From Sphagnum compactum (taxonomy: Eukaryota; Bryophyta; Sphagnopsida; Sphagnales), in assembly GCA_965153455.1 (NCBI GenBank), contig OZ234501.1:2852001-2916000 (forward strand): a stretch of 64,000 nt of DNA, given 5' to 3'. The notes under the pieces were generated by a model. That model was not told the DNA's origin, did not search any database, and saw nothing but the letters and a program-made list of their open reading frames with translations. Made by a program: the position numbers and the translations under genes. Below are positions 11,273-23,949 of the stretch, in pieces. How positions within the stretch are numbered: the first letter of the stretch is position 1; every line of letters begins with the position of its first letter.

Positions 11273-11840
11273 GTGTTGGAACATGCATGCACAAAAGAGG
11301 GCATGTTAGGACATATGTCCTTCCTGAAGGACCTTCTATGGCTATGGTAGATTAGAGCTTAGAATCAAACTGTTCCTATGCCACACATAGGAACTCCATG
11401 TTTCTTTTCTTCCCCTTCTTTTTTTTCAAACTGATGCTTCTTCTTCTCAGAGAGCATTCAATGTTCAATTAGCTAAAATGATGAAGCAAATTGTGTTGGA
11501 ACATGCATACACAAAAGAGGGCATGTTTACAGCATATGTCCTTTCCTGAAGTACCTTCTATGTCCGTGGCAGATTAGAGCTTAGAATGGAGCTGTTCCTA
11601 TGCCACACATAGGAACTCCATGTTTCTTTTCTTCCCCTTCTTTATCTTCTAAGTGGTGCTTCTTCTTCTCAGAGGACATTTCAATGTTCAATAAGCTAAA
11701 ATGATGGTGCAAATTGTGTTGGAACATGCATGCACAAAAGAGGGCATGTTTAGGGCATATGTCCTTTCCTGAAGGACCTTCTTTATCTAAGAAGAATAGA
11801 GCGTAGAATGGAGCTGTTCCTATGCCACACATTTCAGCAA
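11273..11840. repeat. Three tandem copies of a unit of about 220 bp
   Basis: Units begin with TGTGTTGGAACATGCAT at about 11273, 11491 and 11715. They share AAAAGAGGGCATGTT, CATATGTCCTT, the CTGTTCCTATGCCACACAT block and a CT-rich tail. The third copy is incomplete and ends near 11840. The copies differ by scattered substitutions and small indels. The array lies about 1 kb beyond the stop codon of the minus-strand NTMC2T6-like gene. Confidence 0.8.
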
Positions 11841-12806
11841 ATAGCAAGGGACAGTTGCAACTCAAATTTTTCTAATCAATAAGATGCTGCACATCTGGTC
11901 ATTGCTAGAAGAAAATATTTGTTTCAAAGAAATGTGCTTTCAAAGCCTTCTTGTTCAGAAACTTGTCTGGCTAATTTGTACACTAGTCCTGAGTATTTTG
12001 TACAATGAATCTGCTTGTTCAGAAAGTCTGGCTAATTCAGTAGTCCTGAGTTGTTGTACAACAATAAACAGCAATGAACTGAATGGGGAGTTTTCAAAAG
12101 GGGGCTCACATAAATGGAAGTTTTGTTCTGAAGGATCCCAAGTGTAATTTCTGTCTCAAATGTCAGTTTAATCCACTCTTGGATCCATGGTCTGTGGTGA
12201 AAAATGAAATGGGTGCTGTACAGGAAGAGTTCTATACTACAAATGCAATTAGTTATGCTGATTTAATGGTTTCAGTTCTATCTGGTAGATTGCAGAAACA
12301 AATATCAGCAAAGTTGTTTCTGGGAATATAGTACCTCCATGCCAGCAGGACTCCAGCCAAAGGAGTTTCAGGGATACTTCAGAGAGAGAATTCATGACTA
12401 GAATACTTGAGCTGTAATTTGTGATCTTCCAAGTTCATGATTTTCTTTCCATTCTGGAATGAGCTATAATCTCTATGGGAGGTTCATTGTCTCTCTGATG
12501 AACAAAACCATTGGAAATCATCTATTGATTCCTGACCACAAATGTTGGAGCCATTGTGAAGGGCTGTATGTACCTTTGTTGACTCTTGGTTTGGACTTGG
12601 TGGAAATCCAGTTGACATTCTTATGAGCCATCGTCTCCTATTGTTGGTACTCACTTTGGTGCAGAACACCAGTTTGGATAGCATTCTCCTCAGGTCTTGT
12701 TGATTCCACAGCAATTCCACTCCAAATCAGACTACTGGAATGTGTTTCAGGTGGTGGATGGCTGCCTGATGTTTGAATGGGAAGCAGAGGTTGGGTATCA
12801 CTGACC
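11841..12806. other. Downstream flank of the NTMC2T6-like gene, no gene seen
   Basis: This interval follows the stop codon of the minus-strand gene and should contain its 3' untranslated region and poly(A) site. No further conserved coding exon is visible on either strand. A short imperfect duplication (CTTGTTCAGAAA...CTGGCTAATT) lies around 11949-12045. Confidence 0.5.
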
Positions 12807-15800
12807 TCAAAATTGACTTTCACTGTATATGGAAGTGACGCATCTATGGGGGCTTGAGCTCTCTGTAGAGAACTTCCAGCTACTCAATACTGCCGACAGG
12901 CTCTCACAGTAACTTGCAACACGCTTCTGGAGACCAAAAATCTGCAAAAGGCCTGATTTCTTCACTCTCTTCATCTGCTTGATTTCTGGTTTTGGAAAAG
13001 CAGGGAAGCTGGTGTAATATTGGACTTCATCTGGTGCTGGCAATGTTGCATCTGCATCTGCTTGAGCAGATGTACTAGTACTGGGCTTATTCCGAATCTG
13101 GGGCATCCTCTTCTCCTTTGAAGGCAGCTTGGAATGTAGCTGTGTGTCACTTTTTGATCTGTTGACGGAAGGTCGGTTGGGTGGTTTACATATGTTGGAA
13201 GTTGTTGCAGGAGTTTCCTCTTCAGCGATGGGCTGCAATGTCAACATGTTGTAAAACAGGATATCAAGAGGGTGGTAGGTTACAATATATTATATACTTA
13301 CTACTTATTGTTGAAGCTCAGCTAATTGAAATCTGGGTGGAATTCCAGTTTCATGTTTTTTGGGCTGTGTTAAAGACTGGGGGATACATGGTCACATTGC
13401 ATGAGCTATGAAGCAATTCTTTCAGAAGGTAGTATCCTCATACAACTACAAAGGAATTTAAATTATGTACCTGTGAGTTAAAGGATCCCTGTCTTGGAAG
13501 CTCTTGACAACCTGTGGTTTGGAACGCCCTGTCATGCTCCACCTTAACTGCAAACTTTAATTGTCCTTTTATTTGTCCCCGACTTTTGAGTGGGTGTGTC
13601 AGTACATGCCATTCACCATCTTTGTGGTCATTGATCCACACTGCACAATTTCTGAGTGCATAATCACACAGACACACAAGTTCTTAGTGTGCCATCTTTC
13701 AATCTGACTGAACCATCATCTGATAGCATCCAGACCTTTCAGAGAGTTACAAACATATATATGTGCCTTTGTAAAAGAGGAGATAGATATGTACCCAAGG
13801 TCGACATCAGTGGCACCTTTAGTGCCAGAGAAGACATGCAAAATGAGGAAATTTGGCATTTCCCAACTTGTAATTTGTAACTGATGGCTGTCCCATTTGG
13901 CATTTCTGGTCTTTCTCTTCACCAGGGTCTTTTCAGGATTTGCACCCATTGAGATCACTATAAATGGTTTCCATCGTCCTGCACTTAGAACTGCTTTGGC
14001 TTCAGGTACGGGTCAGAATACTTCCACTTTTCCATCAACTATCAAATATTTATTACTATGTGCTTTTTACATGTATTGTTGTGTTGATGAAATTTTGCTC
14101 AAATTGGCACATTGATTATACAAAAGTTATGAACATATATATTAGTGCTTTGAAAGAAGAAATGTTGCTCATCAACAATCTGTACAATGCATATAAATTT
14201 GATTTTGTTTTGAAGATTTCCTAAAGATTTAATGTGCACAAAAGTCAGGGTTCTTGAAAATAATGGAAATGTTCTGACTCTGCAAAGCACGGCTGTCACT
14301 TACCATGTTTACCATCTGATTGTGGATCTTGCACATCCAAAATTTCCACCCAGACGCATGCTACGGGTGGAGAATTTTCTGCTGAGTTTTTTACAGAAAA
14401 CCATTTTGCTGTGACACCTGTTAGGTTCCACAGGTGAATTCAGACTGGTATTGGGGTGACATTGTTGAACACATTTGCAATAGTACAAATTTCAACCCAA
14501 AACCAAGTCTTACAAACCTGGGAGTTTTGGGACTGTCATGTTCTTCATGAGCATTTCTGTATCCACTACCAAATAATATGGCTGCACAGGAAGAGGTAGA
14601 CTTCAATTTAATTTTTCTTCAGCAATCTCTCTGATTTGATAACATCTGTGTGCACTTAACAAAAACTTTTCTCTGGCAGGAAAGTGAAAAACTGGTCAAA
14701 AATCACCAAAGATGTCGCGAAAGGAAAACAAGAAGTGGGATGGATGACATAGTAAGATCACCTCAACAACTGACTGCTTCAATGCATGTGAAATAGTCCT
14801 TTCCTGAAATTTCATCAACCCCAAAAATCAAAAAGAGATTGCCTAGTGTAAGAAACTGAAGTCCTTATCAGCTGCAGGCTATGATTCCTGGGTTCTCTTT
14901 TCTACAAATTTAACTGTCTTTTGGAAACCTCAAAAGCATGGCATGAAACCTAAGCTTGAATGCTTTCTTTACCACAACCTACAGACACTAGAATCTGCAA
15001 AATTTGAGCAGTTTCTCCAGAAACCTAAATGGACAAATTTGTTCCAAGAGACAAACAAGGGTGTTATTTAGAAGCTTACCAACCAGTTGTTTGCACCTGG
15101 AAGAAAGTGCAGATCTAAACCGTTTGTCCGGGCAATCAATCGAACATCTGGGATGTCTACAAACGAAATTTGGATGCGGCCTATGACTGGCCACCCATTG
15201 ATGAATTTCACTTTCAATTTCATCTACAAGCAGCTCCAACATTGAATGCAACAGGTATCAGAAATTCAAGGTTAGTAGATAACCCCCTCATGATTCAAAA
15301 GAGAATTGACTGGATCTGAAATTGAATTCATGTTCTTAATGTACTGTGTGTACCTTGCCCTCAATTTGAAACTTTGAGATATCAAAAGTTCCTCTGATGC
15401 CCTTAAATAAACACACTGATAGTCTCGCACTCATGTTTTCACCCGTGATAAATTGCAGGAGTGTCTCCAACACCTGAATCCATTACCCAAAAACAACACC
15501 ACCAACACCAACAATGACAACAAAACAAGGTTCAGAAAGTTTGAGACAGTTTAGAGCGCTTATAATTTCCTGAATCAGAGCTCAAATGCACATTAGTTTC
15601 TGTAAGTGGCTGCAAATTTTCCCAAAGCTTGCTTCTTCAGCTCTTCTTCACATTGTATTATATATTGGCAGCATTGTCATTTATTGGTGGTGCAATTAAT
15701 GTTGGATCGAAAGAATGGTGAAGAGAACTTGAAAGAAAGAAAGAAAGTTGATACAACCCAAGTCAAAAAAAGTCTTACCAAGTGATGATCATTCGATTCA

Positions 15801-17132
15801 TTGGGTTGTTCCAAAACTCGCATGGAATTGCACTTTGGTGGTTGCTTCCCTAAATTCAGATGCAGCAAAACTGCTTTTTTCTGCCCCACCCCCCCACACG
15901 CACACACAAAGAAGGGTTTTGAAACTCTTTTATTCTGAAGATGAATCTTCTGGTTTGTTAAATTGTTTGCACAATTTGGCTCTTCTTCTTCTGCACATCA
16001 AATAAGAATTTTATGTATCAAGAACCATTATGATCATCCTCCCATCTTCACATAGTTGTGGGAGACATGATTTTTGTCTCGAGAATCATCTTTAAAACAG
16101 TTGGCAGGATCTCAAACAATGTGGTATGAAAGAATCATGCTTGCCAACTAGAGATTCACAAGCTGTAATTTAACACTTACCACGCGCTTGGGCTTGTAGG
16201 TGTTGATAAACCAGGGTGCTATGGGGATGAAGAATTCCTCTGAGGTGAACCTCTCCAGACACCGCGGCCACAGATTCTCAAAGACAAGATTCAGCCATTG
16301 CACCGATTCAAATTCATTACGCTGCAGCAGCTCACACCAAAAAAAATTTGCATCACAAGGTAGGTTTACTTATTTGTCAGAAAAGAATTGTGTCAGATTG
16401 TCCATGGAGCACCCTTGTGCAGGTTGTGAATGAAATAGTGTAGCTGTTGCTGCAGGATGGAGAAGAGCTTGCTTGGATCCTATAAAGCATTGTGTCAGAC
16501 TGTCCATGGAACACCCCTGTGTAGGTTGTGACTGAAACAGACTAGCTGCTGCTATAGGATGGGGAAGAGCTCACCAGGAGCCTGCAGCACCAGACCTTGT
16601 CCTAGAATCTGAACACTATAGAAAAAAGGTTTCTCGAGACTCGGTAATTGTAACAGCAGTACAGCTGGTCCAGAAGATGATGATGGACTATGCCTCGGAC
16701 TCACCTTCCCATGGTCAGCATTCTGACGTTCTTCATGGCGAATACGGCGATGCTCTCTTGCTCTCCCTTGATTATACATCTGCACATGTGCCCCAAAAAC
16801 CGACTGTGAGAAGAAGTCTAACCACTGAGCTCATGGGTGGAACGATCTTTGCAATTTTTGTTTTGCTTGTTGAGCTTGCACAAGACTTGCAGTAGCTACA
16901 AATTTGAGAGGAGGAGCTGGGAATAGTTTAAGGGGAGCTTGAGATATGGAAGGATTTGTACATGGAAGATGAGGAGCAGGCACAAAATCAGAAGTAACAA
17001 GGAAGCGATGTTGCAAGGGGTGAGCCATATGATGAGCAACGTTATCCCCACTGGAAGCATCCTTGACAACGACGACGACGACGACGGTGGCGTTACTACT
17101 ACATCTTTGCTGCTGCTGCTGGCCATATTCAT
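12807..17132 (-). CDS. NTMC2T6-like SMP and C2 domain protein (membrane-contact-site lipid transfer), 12 exons
   Basis: Inferred coding exons, in order: 17132-16962, 16779-16705, 16321-16181, 15880-15779, 15473-15354, 15223-15080, 14803-14762, 14581-14518, 14417-14304, 13978-13795, 13651-13471 and 13232-12807. All junctions are GT-AG and the phases agree, giving 587 residues. Residues about 26-57 are hydrophobic (membrane anchor), followed by a basic stretch (GRAREHRRIRHEER). The SMP domain spans about 85-287 (FESVQWLNLVFENLWP; GWPVIGRIQISFVDIP; HALKQSVVEPYYLVVD). One C2 domain spans about 290-421. The tail, with RPSVNRSKSDTQ, is low in structure. SMP proteins bind and move lipids between the ER and another membrane. 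The usual C2 calcium-binding aspartates (the DPYV site and the D-x-D loop) are mostly absent, so calcium dependence is doubtful. Known relatives are longer, as I recall. The exact start ATG is the least certain point. Confidence 0.87.
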
Positions 17133-17953
17133 TATGCTGCTGTTGCTTTTCTGGTGCGGTCCAGGACTCGATTGAGCTAGCTCCAGCTGCTAAATTATCC
17201 AAATTCCCAGCTGAATCTTCACCTGCTGCAGACCCTTGTAGCTTTCAAAAGATGCAACTTACATTTTTTCCATAGCCGGAATCTATTAGTAACAGTTCTG
17301 TAGTTGCATGTAACAACTGTGGAAAGGAAAGAAAGCAAGCAACAAGCATAGTTCCAGGAGGTCCTCGAGCGTGCCTCCCGTCCCCAAAAGCAAAAAAATT
17401 AAAGCAGACTCGGGTTCCTTCTTAAGGCACAAATCCCAATAAACTTCCGGAGGGGACCCAAACTTCCAAAAGTGTACAACACTTAAAGCACAATTTGATG
17501 GCAGGAAGAAGAAGAAGAAGAAGAAGAAGAAGAGGAGGAGGAGGAGGAGGAGGAGGAGAGATCGATTTTTTTTACCTGCAAATAAAGTTCTCGAAAACAG
17601 TAGGAGCCGCCAGTCTGGAGTATCAACAACCACAACAACAACAACAACAGTCAATTGAAGTTGTCGAGTTTCTTCGACTGTACAGCAGCTACTAATTGTG
17701 GGTGCAGCTGCACATGACAGCTTTGGATTCCTCGAAATTTCCACAGAAACCGTGTCTACATGGACTCTTATCATCAACCCAATCTTCTTCTTCTTCTTCT
17801 TCTTCTTCTTCTTTCATTTCGTGAGCCGCAAGTCAACAACTTCCATCTCTCTCCGACAAAACCCAAAAAGCCATTTTCCGCCGAATCTCATGTTGGAAAT
17901 CGGAAAACTTTCCATCCCCAAAAAAAGATCACATCCTCATCTCCGCCGCCAGA

Positions 17954-18013
<60 letters not shown>

Positions 18014-18560
18014 CTGTCTCTCTGTGTGTGCGTGTCTGTACAAAACCCAATACCTTTAAAATAATAAAAAACCCCAGCCAACCAACCTCCAGAGCTGTAT
18101 GATCTAGAAGTAACAGCCTGAATGCAGCAAAGCTCCAGGAGAGATTCTTTTGCAATGGTGCCAAATTACCGCCAAATGATAATCAATTTCTTCTTCCACA
18201 ATTTCATCACACCAACCGAAGCTCCAGATGATATATATATATATATATAAAACATAAGACGAGTCACTGCATTGACATTAAGAATCAAATTCTTATTTTA
18301 GCAGTTTCCGACACAACAAAGCGTGCATCTGAGCGGAAGGAAGGGCGAGGAGAGAGTGAGTGAAGCAGCAGCGGCTGCCAAGGAAAGGAAATGAAAGGGA
18401 AGAAGGAAGGAAGGAAGGAAGGAAGGCAGCGTGCATGCTACTCACTCGACAAAAGTCGGACGCAAGAAGAGGAGCAAGCATTGAGTTCAGTTCAGTTCAG
18501 TTCAGAAGGAACGAACGAACAGGGCGGTTGCTAAATTTGGGAGGGAGCAAGTGAGCAATG
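17133..18560 (-). promoter_or_regulatory. 5' flank and leader region of the NTMC2T6-like gene, rich in simple repeats
   Basis: No coding exon is seen. Simple repeats cluster here: GAA then GGA triplets at 17504-17559, TTC triplets at about 17788-17815, a TC run at 17957-18009, an AT run at about 18232-18248, GGAA at about 18403-18426 and GTTCA at about 18482-18504. On the transcribed (minus) strand the TC run reads GA. A splice-acceptor-like TTTATTTGCAG occurs near 17577-17587 on the minus strand, so an intron in the leader is possible. The transcription start cannot be placed. Confidence 0.45.
17957..18009. repeat. (TC)n microsatellite
   Basis: An uninterrupted TC dinucleotide run of about 53 bp, followed by TG-rich interruptions. 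It lies in the likely leader/promoter of the minus-strand NTMC2T6-like gene. Confidence 0.95.
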
Positions 18561-20560
18561 GTGGAGAGGAGAAGTGTAAACTCCCCCCCTTTCTTGTAGT
18601 TTAAGCTATGAATGAGGAATCCAATCATCTAACTTTTTTTGGATGTTTTCTTCCCTTTGGCTAACTTAGTTGTCACACAAGTAACAATTACCCTACTACC
18701 CCTATCCTCCTCAAGGGGTAGCTTTTTCGGCCATAATTTTTTTTTAAATTATTTTTGCAAGTGCCTAATAATTTGGTTTTGGCAAGTGACCATCATAATC
18801 ATTATTATTATTATTAAAAAATTCCATCACTTTGTTTTTGGCATTTTTCTTGTTGGTAATTTAGCCAACCAAAACAACAAAACCAAAAACCATTGAAATG
18901 TATTGTAATTTTGTTTTTATTTTTTGATTGCAATTTTATTTTCTAATATTTAAAATCAGGTTAAATGTAAATACGTTTTTATTCTCGCTTAACTAATCGG
19001 TTTTAAAACATTGATCACATTAATACCCCAAAAAACAAAACACTCTCTCAATTTATTTATTTTTATAAAAAAATGGATTTACCCAATACATGATTTTTTC
19101 AAATGCTTTACTTTTGACACCCAATACAAGTTCTTTGAGTTTGTTTTTATGGAGAGGTGAGTTATTAACACACCTAGCCTACCTTTTGTAGGAGAATTTT
19201 TGCATTTTTTTTGGACCTGAAGATATGATTTCAACACATACAAAGGATTGTGATGAAAAAAAATGACCCTAAGTCACTTGATTCTGGAAAAACAAAACAA
19301 AAAAAGAAAATAAAAAACCCAAAAAACCCAAAAAAAGAAATGGCCAAATTTCTATAACTGGTATGAGCAGATAGCCAAAATATAAAAGGATTCTTTCAAA
19401 AATTTACATTCATATCTGGTCTATGGCTAAAGTTGGATTTTTTTTTTTGGAATGATCACCAATTTGGCTACTCATCACAAAATTAAGTTTAAAATTTTTT
19501 AAGAAAATTATTAAAAATAATTTTTACTTATTTTTTTTAATAAAAAAAACCCCAGCTTAGGTCTTTTTGGTTTGTTGTTTCTTTGGTGGGGGCTCCATCT
19601 ATCTTTTGCACTCGGAAAAGCTTCGAACATACACAAGGTGGACCTGACCCCACATCTTCACAGTACTACTGTAACCCCGTGAGAGTCAAGCTTGTTCCGT
19701 GCAAGTCACTAAATCTAAAAAACACGACACATGGAGGCTCACCAGCCAGCCAGCTACTTACAGACACCCAAAAAAAAAAAAACAATTGTCTGTAACTTAC
19801 TCCTCTTTTGTCCAAGTTGAAAAAAAAAAAAAAAAAAAATCCAAAAAAAGGTATTTCTGGGGACGACTTTCTTGCTGCTCTAGATGGATGATGATGAATG
19901 TGATGATGTCAAGTGAGCACAAAAGTGCGCTTAAGGATGGATGGACAAACGAACGGTTCCGCAAATTACATTATATGATTTTCAGCCCACATTGTTTATG
20001 TTGTTTATAGTAACGACCTACCATGATAGGTGTGTTAGTTTAGTTGCTTGGTTAGGTTTTGATTAGTTAGGGATAACTTGGGTTAATCAAGCTAATTAGT
20101 TAATTTCGAACTAATTCAAAGATGAAAAGGGTTTGAAATATTTGTCACCGGATACAATTTTGTCCAGTGTGATCTCAAAGCATTTTTGGATACAATTTTC
20201 TCCAATGTGATCTTGAAGCATTTTTGGTGATTTGAAATTTCAAAACATAATTTATGCTTTGTAACTTTTTTGGTTATGCAAATGTTTGGGGTGTTATGTT
20301 TTGTGTTTGGATTTTTATGTTGTTACAAGTGAATTAGTTTTTAATTTGAATATGATGAATCATTCAACGAATTTTTATGTTGTGCGTTGTGAATATATTA
20401 ACAACGATGATTATAGGCACCGACATAAGAGTGCACAACAACCATGATGATAATTTCATGTTGTAACTTATCGAATAAGCCCCCAATTATCCCTAATAAC
20501 CCCCCAATTAGGGAGTGTGTGCATGGTGTGTAAGTGTTTGAAAGCCAGGGGCCTTCGATC
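18561..20560. other. AT-rich intergenic DNA, no gene seen
   Basis: Only low-complexity open frames, A/T homopolymers (for example about 19819-19840) and short TTA runs (about 18799-18815) are present. I see no conserved protein segment or complete transposon. Confidence 0.55.
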
Positions 20561-20562
20561 CG

Positions 20563-20690
20563 ATTGAGAACCGGCCTTGGAAATTGTCTTTTAAAAATTG
20601 ATACCCTGACAGCATAGGCGACGATAAATTGAGAACCGGCCTTGGAAAGATTTTTTAATTAATTAATTGATACCCTGACATGATAGGCAA
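20563..20690. repeat. Two-copy tandem repeat of about 70 bp
   Basis: The block GAGAACCGGCCTTGGAAA followed by TTGATACCCTGACA occurs at about 20566-20612 and again at about 20631-20682. The spacer between the two words differs, with an AATTAATTAATT stretch in the second copy. Confidence 0.7.
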
Positions 20691-20857
20691 TGGATGATGA
20701 TATGTCACAAACTTCCTTTGCGATTTCTTGTGCATTGCAAGTAATGTAAGCATGGCAATCCCAAAGAGTCTATGTGTTGTCATCCTAAATGTCTCATAAC
20801 CACAAATGTCCTAATGGATTAGACTAACCTCTTGTACATGACTTGTGCACTTTGTTG

Positions 20858-20995
20858 GCCTTGCCTGCCAAGGCAAGGATCTTGTGTTTAGATTCATTAT
20901 AGAGTATAGTACTACCTTAAGGGATTTTGGTCCCTAGGTAATAATAATAGTTCTATTTTGATATGAGGATTTTTGAAAGATGATATTTGCACCTT
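20858..20995 (+). repeat. Dispersed repeat copy related to 57039-57335 and 58136-58400
   Basis: The segment from CCAAGGCAAGGATCTTGTGT through AGGGATTTTGGTCCCTAGGT to GAGGATTTTTGAAAGATGAT matches the starts of two longer copies near 57.1 and 58.1 kb in the same orientation. Only the first about 135 bp is shared here. Confidence 0.75.
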
Positions 20996-22985
20996 TTTGC
21001 ATTGGAGATTGAGCTACATTTTATTATTATTATTATTATTATTGACTTTACCTATACTTACATACCTTCACATTAAATAGAATTAAAGCAAAACTTTATA
21101 CTACTTTCTAGAAAAGTGATGATAATTAGGATTTTTATTTTTTTTTCCCCAAAAGTTCTGTAAGCAATTATTTGTCTATAATTAATTCATGTGGTCCAAC
21201 AAGCATCTTCTTCAGAATTGAAGAATGGTGAGAACATGAGATCTCATGTTGTCAGCATACTTTCTTTTTTGTCTTCATATATTCCTACACAAAAGGAGGC
21301 TGTTTTTAGGTGACAAACTCTGGAGTCTGGACCTTACTAAAGTTATCAAGCACCAAGGTTTATATATATATACATATATATATAATTTATTTGTTTTTAA
21401 TTTCAAGCTCCAAGGTTTTGCCTCTTGAGTTTTAACCAGTGTTTTCTTTTCCCACAAGCTTTTTCCTTTTCACAACAAAAATATTGGGAGAATTTTTGAA
21501 ATTTTCATTAATTTCTAGTTTAAATTTGACTAATTTTTGTTCTTTTTGGGGGAGTGGGGGAAAGTTTGCCAAACCTTCATATCAAAAAATTGGAAAAGAA
21601 AAAATCAAATTGCAAATTGTCATCCTCCAGAAAGAAAATTTAGCCAAATTTGGCTATAAAAAATGAAAGTATTTTTTTTTTTAAAAACCATTTATTTAAG
21701 CATCCTTTAATTATATATATTGTTTGCTACCTATGATTTCTTTGTTGTGACTAAGTAAAGAACTAAACTTGGATGTGAGAAACATATTCGGCAAGGTCTC
21801 ACTCACACATACTGAGCACCACTGGAGATGCTGATGACTGAAACCTCGCAGAGAGGACTTGAACTTGAGTCAGACTTTTAGATTGTTCAATTTTTTCACA
21901 TGGAGAAATACAGCCAACTTATTGCAGAAGGAAGGGTCGATTTTTGACACGGACAGATGAGATTTTGACATCTAGTTTGAGCTAACTTGACGTTTTCCTT
22001 TGTCTTATTCCTTTGTACATTTTTCGAATCTACTTACTATGAGTGTGTTTATAAATAAAGTTTTGCAGGGTTTTATCATTTTTTTTTAATTTGTTGTTTT
22101 CCACTAGACTACAACCACACCGAGTTGTTGTGTGGCCAAAATTGAGGAAAATGTTGTCACAAGCAGTTATTACAGACACATGTACAGTTCAGTTCAATAC
22201 ACTATATAGGCTAACTACTACAAGTCAACTTGGGTGACCCATAACAAGCACCCTCTGTATATATGTATTAGTACACTAATATTATAATCCTGTCTGTATA
22301 CAGACAATGTTCAAAACCACTGTTGGTTTGGTATAACATTGGCCTGTGCCTGGTATCAATTGGTATCCAATTGGTATCTAATTCATTGTTGTATGTGTAT
22401 ATGGGTTTAGATCAAGTGTTGGCTGGATATAAGTAAGTGCGCCGGTTATCAACGTGTGTAATGCCCCCGTTAGCAACTATTCATCTCCGGAGGACTCTGC
22501 CCATTTTCCAAATTTGGCACTATTATTGGTAACCAACTTCTGTAACTCCATTTGCATACCCTTATTCATATTTATATACGCCAACTCACATTATTCATAT
22601 CCATGGGTATTTTCTTATGAGATTCTAGATATGCATAGCTATGTTATACATATTCATATGTGGTGTTGAGCATCCGGATATGTGCATTCAGATGTGCATA
22701 TCCTTTGTAGGGTTAGGGTTTTCAAGCTTTTAAGGCATTAGTGTTAGGGTTTTCAAACTTGAACCTTGTCCTTTTGTATCGTTTTTTGCTTTCTATCGCT
22801 CTCCTTTTTGTTGCATCAAAACTTTTTAAAAGCAACATCAGGAATATCACACAAACATTTTACAGTATCCGAGGTTTGGGCTTTGAGCTCTAATTATTTA
22901 AAGTTTCAAGCTTGAACATTTGAGCAAACAAACAAAAGTTTGAGTGAGTCTATCTCAGTGAAAAAGTTTGTTTCTACGAGTGAGC
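20996..22985. other. Intergenic DNA, no gene seen
   Basis: Contains an ATT run near 21021-21041, a TA run near 21361-21383 and a segment at about 21806-21832 that resembles one end of the MITE at 32373-32744. No conserved coding segment is visible. Confidence 0.5.
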
Positions 22986-22989
22986 ATAT

Positions 22990-23570
22990 TTCTGAGCATA
23001 TGTTTGGGCATTTGTGTCTAAGTGAACATTTGTGTCTAATTGAGTGTCTGTCTAAACATCTCTTTAAACGTCTATGTCTGAATGAGCTTTTATTTGAGTG
23101 AACATGTATTTAAGCATTTGTGTGAACATTTGTATCTAAATGAGTTTTTGTCTTAACATTTATGTGGGCATATGTGTTTAGAAAAAGATTTGTTTGAGCA
23201 TTTGTGTGGGTGTGTATGTCTAAATGAGCGTCTATCTGAATATCTATGTAGGCATCCATGTTTGAATGAACCTTTGTCTGAGCATCTATGTGGGCGTCCA
23301 TGTCTGAATGAACATTTGTCTGAGTTGCATTTGTGTGGGCATCTATGTTTAAATAAACATCTATCTAAGTTGCATTTGTGTGGGTGTTTGTGTTTGAATG
23401 AGCGTGTATTTAAACATTTATGTGGGCATTTGTGTCTAAATGAATGTTTGTTTAAACATTTGTTTAGGTGTTTGTATCTAAGTGAACATTTGTCTACACA
23501 TCTATATAGGTGTCTATGTTGAATGAACATTTGTTTGAGCATCTGTTTGAGCGATTGTGTTTGAATGAAC
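22990..23570. repeat. 42-bp minisatellite (14 codons per unit)
   Basis: About thirteen degenerate copies of a unit such as TGTGGGCATCTATGT followed by CTGAATGAACATTTGTCTGAGC. Most units are 42 bp, with two 45-bp variants around 23322-23385. Because the period is a multiple of three, both strands keep long open frames: plus 23172-23522 with a repeating HLCG-x-CLNE-HLSE pattern, and minus 23153-23578. These frames are a by-product of the repeat and I do not call them genes. The array ends where the hAT-derived region begins. Confidence 0.85.
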
Positions 23571-23949
23571 AATTTCATTGGAGGTCAAAATTGGAAACAT
23601 TGGAATTCAAAATTCAAAACCTTAATTTTAGAAGTCACGGGTGAACAACAATGCTACAATGTTCAAATGGTGGCCATTTTCATGATAGGTAAAAAGTTTT
23701 TTAAATCTCCTGTCCATGTTGTAAAAACTTTGAACTTTGTTGTAAGTCAGTTTACTAGTTGTGTGTAATGTGCACAATTCTTGTCCACCATGGTTACAAA
23801 AAGTGATTCTCTCATTGTTGAGAATGTTGGTGGGGTTGGTGAACCATATCTATGTGAAGATGTAGTCCCCAACACTTCATCTTCAAACATGGAAAGTGTG
23901 TGCTTAGAAACTACAATTTCATTGGAGAATGAAGCATTATAGCTTGTAG

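Noticed and set aside
16831-17202. Minus-strand 123-codon frame overlapping the first exon of the NTMC2T6-like gene
   Set aside because: Another frame of the same DNA encodes the hydrophobic anchor, ends at a GT donor in phase with the next exon and aligns with the family N-terminus. The 123-codon frame is low complexity and does not connect.
17286-17777. Minus-strand 163-codon frame
   Set aside because: It is made largely of translated triplet repeats (poly-Leu, poly-Phe, poly-Val) and shows no domain.
23153-23578. Minus-strand 141-codon Cys/His/Lys-rich repeat protein
   Set aside because: A period divisible by three keeps both strands open; there is no start context or non-repeat domain.
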